Below, piece by piece: positions 56,604 to 64,000 of a stretch of DNA of 64,000 nt. The notes beneath the pieces are model-generated. The model was not told the origin of the DNA, searched no databases, and saw only the letters and a list, made by a program, of their open reading frames with translations. The stretch spans positions 49,231,948 through 49,295,947 of the forward strand of contig OX638370.1 of NCBI GenBank assembly GCA_951812925.1. Direction: 5' to 3'. Within the stretch, counting starts at the first letter, position 1. Each line of letters opens with the position of its first letter. The DNA comes from Calliopum simillimum (Eukaryota > Arthropoda > Insecta > Diptera > Lauxaniidae). The position numbers were made by a program, and so were the translations under genes.

Positions 56604-57539
56604 ATATATATAAAGGGTAGTGAGTCAATTAACATTTGCTGAAAAAAAGGGCGGTACCACACCCAACAATGAACATATCCTTATTAATTGCCACTCTGTT
56701 CTATAGGAAACAAGTTCATTCATGTAGCCTGTGGGCGTGGCACCACATATTTTTTCAGCAGACGTTATTTGTCTTGATGACTTTTGTATATAAACCGAAT
56801 TTCATCCACATGGGTGAAATAGTTTCGAAGATATGGTGTGTTTTATATTTTTGGGGCGTGGCACCGCCCACTTTTCTAGTAAATATTATTTCTTTCTGTG
56901 CCTATTACAAACATACCGAATCTTATCTATCTGCGTCTAATAGTTTCGGAGATATCACGAATTTGTTGTTGGGGCGTGGCACCGCCCATTTTCACTTTGA
57001 GCTCATTTTATCTTAATTGATTTGATTGAATGCACATAAATTTATTCATATATCACTCCTGCGTTTAATGCGACTAACACTTTTAAACAGAAAAATCGAT
57101 TTTTTTCAAAATTCAAGAGATTTCGACCCGTGCCACTATTTTGTGGATCAGATGCTGGAAAAAGCGGGCATCTTTTCAAATAGGTGAATGTGTAACCTTA
57201 AAATATGTCCTTGTAGCGAATTATTTTTGTGTACACTTTTTTGTCAAAAAACAAAACCATAGTGCGCTGGTTAGTATTGTACTTAACCAATATAAAACGG
57301 TATCCTGAAATAACATTTAATTTTTTGAATTATCGCCAGGTATTGAGATTATCTGCCACAGTGTGCGACGTAGTCGTTGTTGTTGTTTTATGTTGGTTTG
57401 AGTACGCGAATTTTTGACGAGCTCAAAAAATAACAACAAAAATTATTTCTGTGATTGTTGTACTGAAATATTGTTAGTGTTGGTCGAGCCAAAATTGGCT
57501 CACTTTTGTTCTACGCTGACATCCTTGATGTAGTGTAAT

Positions 57540-57906
57540 CAAACCAAATTTTACTCAGATACAAACGATAGTAAATGCGATTAGTTAACTCAAAGTTTTA
57601 AAAATGATGTAATGCAAGCGTTATTTGAGTTTATGTGACAAATTTTCGCACAGATGCTAGGAATAGTAGTAATAGAATAGCCCGGACTAAGACAAGAGGG
57701 CAAAACTTACGCAATTTGTGGCGCAAGCGTTATTTGAGGTAATGAAACCAAATTTCGCACAACTTGGAATAGTTAGTGCAAGATCTGAGCAAAAACTAAG
57801 TGAATTCGGTCCAGAGGGCGTGGAACCTTTAGTACAAGCAAAATTTTCAAAGTAATAAGTGTAGTATATTTAATTTTTGGCCAGGCCAATAGTAAACCCT
57901 TGCTAA
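57540..57906 (+). mobile_element. Diverged Helentron-type element, right part with 3' end
   Basis: Units with 'CAAGAGGGCAAAACTTACGC' and 'CAGAGGGCGTGGAACC', then the subterminal word 'GTGTAGTATATT', the hairpin 'TTTTTGGCCAGGCCAAT' and a CTAA end (57903-57906). Older than copies 1-3. Confidence 0.75.
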
Positions 57907-58034
57907 TTTTTCTTTGAAATATCCCTTGCTAAATAGTTAATAAAGAGCAAAAACATGGTTTTTGGCTTTGTTTGAGGTTTTGTACAAGGCGCACAAAATA
58001 ATTTTCCTCTTTTCATTTAAGTAATACTTTTTCT

Positions 58035-58265
58035 CCTAATACTTGTCTTTAAAACGAGTTATTGAATAGTCACCTGCGATTTGTATGTACCAAGTTATGA
58101 TAATTTTAAAATGACACCTTGAGATTCAAACACACAAATTTTTTTGCTTTAGGGTATTTTTATTTTGTTGTAAAGCTATAACTAGTGTTATGTCATTTTA
58201 AAATTATCATAACTATGCATATACAAATTCGATAACTCGTTTTAAAGACAAGATTTAGTTCCAAA
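58035..58265. repeat. Inverted repeat (foldback fragment)
   Basis: 'CTTGTCTTTAAAACGAGTTA' with 'ATGATAATTTTAAAATGACA' at 58035-58125 is repeated inverted at 58187-58255. Confidence 0.8.
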
Positions 58266-58314
58266 AGAATCAGTTAACAAAAAAGAGGAAAACTATATCG
58301 TACGTCTTGTTGAT

Positions 58315-58575
58315 CGTCGGGTTAAAACTACAACTAGACATCTACATTTTTTAATATTTTGAGTTAAGTATACAGAAACATGAAGAAAAATGGCTATACG
58401 CCTCAGTCTAGTCAATTTTTTGGAATGTAGTCCACATCTAATTTTCTTTAAGAAATAAGAAGCGGAAAACTTCTAACTCTCCTACAAAAATCGAATTTCA
58501 AAAAACTAAAAAAGCGTTTTTCTCAAAATAATAAAAATGTAGATGTCTAGTTGTAGTTTTAACCCGACGATGTAA
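58315..58575. repeat. Inverted repeat (foldback fragment)
   Basis: 'CGTCGGGTTAAAACTACAAC' with 'AGACATCTACATTTTT' (58316-58355) pairs with 58536-58571. Confidence 0.8.
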
Positions 58576-60035
58576 TCTCAAACATAGCCAAAAACCGTGA
58601 TTTTGGTCTTTATTTCTTATCTAGTAAGGTATATATCAGAGGATTAAACAAGGTACAGATATAATTCAAAGTGATTTTTGAAGGTGGAGATTAGGACTTT
58701 TAAATGACGTACCAGTTTTTACATTTTCAAATTACACTGTCAGAGGGAAATTTTGAGACTGTATTCAAATTAAGCATTGATAAGTGCATTACGGATGACT
58801 ATTTTGGTATCTGTTTGTTGTTTGATTTTTTTTAATACGAAAAATTCAATTCTTAAAGAAAATATAAATTAAATCGGGTTAAAACTCAATATCTCCTGAA
58901 GGAGAACAGTTAAAATTAGAATGTTCTAGTTAAATTTTTTTTGCTATAAAAATACGTGTGCAACTTTCTGCAACTTTGTGGATTTATTTGAATTTCTCTT
59001 TTTTAATTTTTAACCGTTTGAGCCCACTGTTCAGCGCCATAAAACGAGAAAGACAAACGACGTTTTGCCATACTCGGCTACCTTAACAAAACCTCATTTA
59101 CAGAATTCTCCAACATTTTTATAAAATTTAAACATGCTGTGGGACGCAGCAGGTTTAAATCGGTTTAGTGTGTTAAAAGTGAAAAATTCAAAAGCTAAAT
59201 TTTAAATTTTTGTATGCAGAAGTGTTTAAATATGTCCATTTACCTCCAAAAGTTAATTTTTATGTTCTTTGGTTAACACTTGCACTTCAAAGGTGATATT
59301 TTGAATATAATAAAATTTAAAAAATTTTTGTTTCGGAAAGAGGATCAACTTCATTAAGTATAAGCTTTCCAAAAATATATATTGTTTATATGGGACGTTT
59401 CACGTCAACTACGCCATCTCGCTGCCCAAAATCTGGTGCGGTTTCAACGATTGTGATAAAAAGCTAGGATCACCTATTCGTAAAAATCAGCATTAATTTG
59501 TAGAATGTCAAAAAATTATATGGTCTCACATATGGGCGTGGCACCTCCTACAAAACTTTAATACGTTGTAATAACAGAATTAACAAAGTAATTTTTCTGT
59601 ACAGAGAGCCTACTATATATGAAGTACTTCTGAGCAAAAAATTGGCGAAATATCATCCGTGGGCGTGGTACCTCCCATACTAGTGAAATACGTTAAGCAC
59701 GATGCTCTTGAACAGTCAATAGGTGTGATGAAAATGTTGACAAAATCTGTGAATGGGGTTTCATTTGTAATAGTTTTGTGGCCAAAAAAATGCAAGCCTC
59801 GAAATCGTAGCTGTTTATCTCCGCGAAATATCGCAAAAATACATATCCCGTATAAAATAAAAAAATAAAAATAAGAAAAAGAAACACAACAAACAAATAT
59901 AAAAGTATTTATTTTAAATGTATTTTGCAATGCTGAATCCGAATCCGGCCTTGGAATTACTGTATCTCATATGGTTTTTGAGATGTCCTAGCCTAATCAA
60001 GGAAAAAATACCGTTTTTGCTATATTTTGAAGCTA
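58576..60035. other. Repeat-derived spacer
   Basis: 59520-59700 has two boxes 'GGGCGTGGCACCTCC' and 'GGGCGTGGTACCTCCC' like those of the Helentron-type array but strongly diverged. 59935-59985 ('CTGAATCCGAATCCGGCCTT') resembles arms of foldbacks 1 and 2. No gene was seen. Confidence 0.5.
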
Positions 60036-60598
60036 CAGTCTGTTAAATAAGAGCGTGGTCACGATTACTCGCGATCGGTAAAGTATAATGCTGTAATTTT
60101 TTTTTCTCACACAGAGGGCAGTATTGTCCTTCATGCTTCGTGAAAGTGAATCAGCTGACCACTCTTTTCAATGCGTTCTCAGCATTTTTCCAAAATGAGT
60201 ACCACGTACGCGTCGCGCTTTGAAGCCGTTTTTTTGTGTTTGCACCCCAAAGGTCGTGACTTTGGATTGGCCGTCTCAGTCGCCCGATGCCAATCCAATT
60301 GAAAACGTTTGGGCGCAAATGAAGATGAAGCTTCAGAAAAACCGACCCTGCAACTTGAAACAGCTGGTTCGACGCATTCACAAAATTTGGAGGTCGTTTT
60401 CAGAAGAGTATGCGCAAAATCTTGTTCAAAGTATGTCGCGAAGATGTCAAGCTATAATTGATGCTGGGGGTGATTGGACCTGCTATTAATGTATTTGCAT
60501 TGAAGTTTTCGATCAAATAAATCAATATTAAAAAGAATTTTCGCAATGGGTATTTTCATTTTCTCACAACAATGACCACGCTCTTATTTAACAGACTG
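60036..60598 (+). mobile_element. Tc1-type deletion derivative, 563 bp, intact 26-bp ends
   Basis: The ends start CAGTCTGTTAAATAAGAGCG on both strands and continue to TGGTCA without mismatch. TA flanks both sides (60034-60035, 60599-60600). The transposase is reduced to its C-terminal part. Perfect ends suggest it can still be recognised by an active relative. Confidence 0.93.
60220..60489 (+). pseudogene. Tc1-like transposase C-terminal remnant
   Basis: The frame contains 'WPSQSPDANPIENVWAQMK', the block around the third catalytic acidic residue (Glu, as in DD34E Tc1 elements), and 'WRSFSEEYAQNLVQSMSRRC' before the stop at 60487-60489. The N-terminal DNA-binding region and the first two Asp residues are deleted; 'TYASRFEAVFLCLHP' just upstream is junction sequence. 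Confidence 0.85.
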
Positions 60599-60986
60599 TA
60601 TATAACTAGAATATAAAACATTCATACTAGGGATTCCAATTTTTGGACTTTTTACGATCCCGGGATTTCGGGATCGAGAAATTTTGAATCCCGGGATCCC
60701 GGGATTTTTCGGGATTTGTATGAATTTTTTTTTTCTTCCTAAAAAGACAGAATTTAGTATTAAAAATTCCTAATATTTTGTCTTATATACCCCTACTACA
60801 CCCCTACAAAGATATTTTATTTAAAAAGTGTCAAAAATATTAAAGCACAATTTCTTAAAGCAGGTACATTTCATTATTTATTCACGCCTTTTTTAAAAAA
60901 CAAAAATTCATAAATACTTATTTGCTTCAAAAACAAGCATAAAGGTACATTGCAGCATTATATGCTTAGTAAAATACATATCGATA

Positions 60987-61610
60987 CCTTAGAGCGCTAT
61001 AGTCCTATCTCAATTTTTTCAATCATTGGGAAATGCAAAAAGAATACTTCAAACAGTGGTTATTTAAAGTTGGCTGCGATTTTGAAAAAACTATACATGC
61101 AATAATTTTACCTTAGTATATTTTAACATAAATTTATGTTAAAAAATTCTTTTATTAATTTTTAACAAATTATATGGAATTGCACTACTATTCAAATAAA
61201 CTACACATTTAGTAAATTTTATGAGCGACTAGCATTTCCCGGTGTGCGTTTTTTTTTCGAATCATGGAAAAAACAAGAAAGTTTCAAAAATTTCTGGCTC
61301 TGACCTTTGGGTGAAAAAAAAAATGTTTCCACTAAAAAGATGTAAAATGTCATGAAACGAGTAGAAAAGACGAAAAAAAAGGAAAAATTTTCTTTAAAAT
61401 GTGACTTATTTGAATATTCAGAGGAGATAGCACAGTGGCACTCTTCAAAAAATTACGGTTTGGAGATAGGATTTTTCTTAATTCTCGAATATTCCGGTGT
61501 TTTGGTGGTATTTTGACATCCCACAGATTTCCACTCGGTAAAGAAGCCCACAAGGATACCATATCTGCAAAAATCGCAAAAAGTGGAGATAGGACTATAG
61601 CGCTCTAAGG
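60987..61610. mobile_element. TA-flanked inverted-repeat element nested in hAT element 2
   Basis: CCTTAGAGCGCTATAGTCCT at the left, then ATCTC; the same inverted at 61586-61610. TA on both sides (60985-60986, 61611-61612). 624 bp with no coding sequence; the reverse-strand frames of 60-70 residues span the TIR and are spurious. Confidence 0.9.
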
Positions 61611-61985
61611 TATTAATATATAAAATATCATACATATTTAATTATACAAAATAGTGAGATCAAAGTTTTAACAAGTGTTGGACTTGGAAGAATTATCTTT
61701 TGTTTTAATCAGTTTTATTACTTATTATTTAAATATGATTTTAGGAAAATTAAAGCATTTATTATTTTATCATCCAATTTAGATCTAAATTTATTACGTA
61801 AATAACACAAATGATTTATCAGAAGAAAACTCATATGAGTTATTTTGGCATAAGATTTGAGTCTTTTTGAAAATAGAAGTCAAAGGAGTTTTCAAATTTT
61901 TAAATGTTGTTTGAAAAATAAAAAATTAAAACAATTTCAACAATATAAATAAAAAACAATAAAAAATTGACAGTCAGAGAAAAAA

Positions 61986-62330
61986 TCATACAGAAAAACA
62001 TAAGAGAACTAGTCTGAAGTGCCTTTTAGCAAAAATGATATTACTCAAAGCAGATTTATCTTTCTTTATAATATCAATAGTGATTTTGATTGATTGAAGA
62101 GTACGAGCTAATTGTTTAAAAATTTTAAATTCGCTACAGTGGATCGAAGAAACCTTTAAGTCAATACAAACTGTTTTAATGCTACTCTCAAGCATAATAA
62201 AGTGCTGCAGCATATCTAAAAGACTACTCCATCTCGTTTTGCAATGTAAGGTTAACTTCAGCTCTTTATTATGTTCAATTTTAACATAATGTTGTAAGAC
62301 TTCGTTTTTTGTTGGTGATTTTTGGAACAT
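61986..62330 (-). pseudogene. hAT transposase fragment
   Basis: 'MFQKSPTKNEVLQHYVK' and 'LKLTLHCKTRWSSLLDML' correspond to 'FRKSPTKNDKILQKYVK' and 'LQLILDCKTRWNSMLAML' of hAT element 1 at 14307-14430. Only this middle part of the catalytic domain remains; the BED finger and C-terminal dimerisation motif are absent. Confidence 0.85.
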
Positions 62331-62476
62331 TCTAACAATTTTTCTAACCTAAAAAACTTACTAAAGAAATCCCGGGATTGGTAGCACTAATCCCGGGATT
62401 TTCGGGACTGCAAAAAGGCTCGAATCCCGGGATCCCGGGATCCCGAGATCCCGGGACTGAAATCCCTAATTCATAC

Positions 62477-62979
62477 GTAGAATCCGATACAATATCTGAA
62501 AGTTACGAGTATAATCTTTTTCTTTAAAACTTAATTCAAATCATGTCAATAGCTTTATTTTTCTCCAAATAGTACAGTAAAGTTGTCAAAAAATGTATGG
62601 GTAGGTTAGGTTGCGAGGGCATCGTCGGCGTATATGAGAGCCAACTTCCACTTAGACCATTCTGCTGGTCCATTGTGATCCCTCTTTAAATACGGTACAT
62701 AGTTCTAAGATACATACAATTAATTTAATTTAATTCAGATTATTTTATACAGCTATCAATCTTGTTGAAGCTTATTCACTGGTTGTTGGTCACTATTCGT
62801 GTTCTCTGTTCCCATTTTGATGCCTTGATGTATTTCAGGATCTTAGCGGGGTCTATCTCCATAATTTCTTGCATATCCTGAAAAAAGAAGTATCCAAATA
62901 TTTTAAATCTTCCATTAATACGAACTTGTACAGTCAAATTTGCAATGAACAACAACCGACGCTACAAATATTAACTTGG
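62477..62979. other. Spacer; possible repeat 'GGGTAGGTTAGGTTGCGAGG'
   Basis: 62596-62690 has a GC-richer stretch ('GGGTAGGTTAGGTTGCGAGG', 'ACCATTCTGCTGGTCCATTG') that looks like the untranslated end of a retroelement. I cannot assign it. Confidence 0.4.
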
Positions 62980-63160
62980 AAATTGGTGACATATGTTTCG
63001 GCTATTACCACATACACATATATATATTTGCATATATATATGTACATAGCCTCATCAGACCTATTTTAGTTAATCTTTGCTTCTTACTAGAATCGAACCG
63101 CAGCCTTCTGCATTCTAATGAAAGAGTGCAGCAGACCTCTCTCACTTAGGCAACGCTACG
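62980..63160 (-). mobile_element. tRNA-derived SINE, copy 3
   Basis: On the reverse strand: box A-like GTTGCCTAAGTGAG (63141-63154), box B GGTTCGATTC (63090-63099), a body with 'GGTCTGATGAGGCTATG', a TA microsatellite, and the tail word 'CGAAACATATGTCACCA' (62982-62999) shared with copy 2. It is embedded in AT-rich sequence with no tRNA-like acceptor pairing. Confidence 0.68.
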
Positions 63161-63356
63161 GAACGATCTACCTCGTCAAAGATCCTCACATAAATAACAC
63201 TGTTGTTGTTATTTATATAAGTACAGTTGTTGCTATCAGCTGTGTTCATTGCAAATATTTCTTAATTGTTATTATGTTGAATGCACCCTCAAATTGGGTT
63301 ATGAGACATGCTATCTTCCACAATTCACAAGGTCACTTTTTTCGTTTTAAACTTCT

Positions 63357-63890
63357 ACAGTGGTCCTAAAAACATTAGTCAAAAAAAAATTGTAGTGCGC
63401 AATTTTTTCTAGGTCTTTTTACATTTTTACGTACATTTTAGGACATATTTACTGTACTATAGCTCAAGAACCAATTTAGATAATCACTTCATTTAAACAC
63501 TATTTTGCTTGTTTTTGCAAGCGCTACAAATTATGTTATCACAACTTTTTGAAAAATCAACACCCAGTGGGTGCAAATGGAAAAAACTGATTTTTTGTAA
63601 CTTTGGCGGCCTCTACCGCTCAAAATATCAACTTATGGATATCGCGTCCCAGATCAAAAAAACGTAAAATTTCAATGCCCGTAATTTTTGTTCAAAATTT
63701 TTTCTGTCCGACCAACAGAAAACGAGATAAATTGAACCAAACATATTTCAAGATGGCGGCTAATGCGCAAGGGTGGGGAGGTCACCTTTTTGACGTCAAG
63801 CGTTTTTAGTGGTCCTAAAAACATTAAGCAAAAATAATTGCAGTGCGCAATTTTTTCTAGGTCATCGTACAATTTGACTGTACTAGAAAT
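63357..63890 (+). repeat. Direct duplication, spacing about 449 bp
   Basis: 'AGTGGTCCTAAAAACATTA' followed by 'GTGCGCAATTTTTTCTAGGT' and a later 'ACTGTACTA' occurs at 63360-63465 and again at 63809-63888. The segment between has 'CAAGATGGCGGC' and 'GGAGGTCACCTTTTTGACGT'. It may be two tandem units of a longer repeat continuing past the window. Confidence 0.75.
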
Positions 63891-64000
63891 ACACTGTGGA
63901 ACAAAATTTGGTCGACAAAAGTTTACTCGGATCTGACGGTGCGGGGTGAAAATGTAGGCCAAAATAAAATACCATTTGGCTCAGTTTGTTCAAATTGGCT

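Larger units (their letters stand above)
53370..57268. mobile_element. Foldback element 7, hosting element V
   Basis: The left arm 53370-53880 ('GTACACAAAAATAATTCACT', 'AAGATGCCCGCTTTTCCCAG', 'GAAAATGGGCGGTGCCACGC') is repeated inverted at 56640-57268. Both arms contain palindromic GGGCGTGGCACCGCCCA boxes. Element V occupies the middle. Confidence 0.85.
60628..62468 (-). mobile_element. hAT element 2 with perfect 8-bp target duplication
   Basis: Ends TAGGGATTCC and, inverted, TAGGGATTTC. ATTCATAC is present at 60620-60627 and 62469-62476. CCCGGGAT words cluster at both ends (60657-60715, 62369-62455), likely transposase-binding repeats. It is 1841 bp including a 624-bp insertion; the transposase remnant is on the reverse strand. 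Confidence 0.95.

Noticed and set aside
63118..63962. Frames of 68-96 residues at the right edge
   Set aside because: Overlap the SINE and a direct duplication; no domain.

Overview
The window reads as AT-rich nuclear DNA of a higher (brachyceran) fly. Tephritid-type is likely but not proven: the pointers are rosa-like mariner relics, mini-me/DINE-type Helentron repeats and a par-1 exon of fly type. It is not bacterial or viral. Only two segments look like host coding sequence, both on the + strand. One is a 216-nt exon (46845-47060) with clean splice sites that encodes the start of the kinase domain of PAR-1/MARK. The other is a 172-codon first coding exon (11037-11552) that ends in a splice donor and may be an alternative 5' exon of the same gene. 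If they belong together, the window is mostly two giant introns, one of about 35 kb and one longer than 17 kb, and nearly everything else is transposon sequence. LAYOUT. 1-11 kb: a diverged satellite, a rosa-type mariner relic abutting a non-LTR retrotransposon relic, a 399-bp MITE whose empty site survives 2.7 kb away, a nearly intact maT-type (DD37D) mariner, and a complete Helentron-type non-autonomous element with a 142-bp tandem array. 11-18 kb: the possible 5' exon, then a foldback element split by a 2.9-kb hAT element, then a TA-flanked element carrying copies of a 'TGTACCTTGGTCC' motif. 18.3-24 kb: a young BEL/Pao LTR retrotransposon with matching LTRs, a perfect 5-bp target duplication and an internally deleted, stop-bearing gag-pol. 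24-35 kb: a 295-bp tandem array, an RTE-type fragment, tRNA-derived SINEs and a 6.9-kb imperfect palindrome whose right arm received two TA-flanked elements. 35-46 kb: short palindromes, another TA element split by a Helentron-type copy, several more foldbacks and Helentron-type copies. 46.8-47.1 kb: the kinase exon. 47-58 kb: nested foldbacks, including a four-level nest (intron, foldback, Helentron-type copy, rosa mariner). 58-64 kb: foldback fragments, a 563-bp Tc1 deletion derivative, a second hAT with a nested MITE, and a third SINE copy. HOW THE PARTS RELATE. No operon or pathway is present. Because many elements are palindromes or duplicates, the surviving sister copy often preserves the pre-insertion sequence, so several insertions can be dated relative to each other and their target-site duplications proven inside this window. 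The most unusual pattern is a set of TA-flanked, non-autonomous elements (16536-17418, 31809-33334, 33348-34206, 50935-51755). Each has GGG-rich ends and its own short motif repeated near both ends. The second is a density of foldback elements, several of which share one core sequence although their arms differ. All calls are by eye; no alignment or database search was run.
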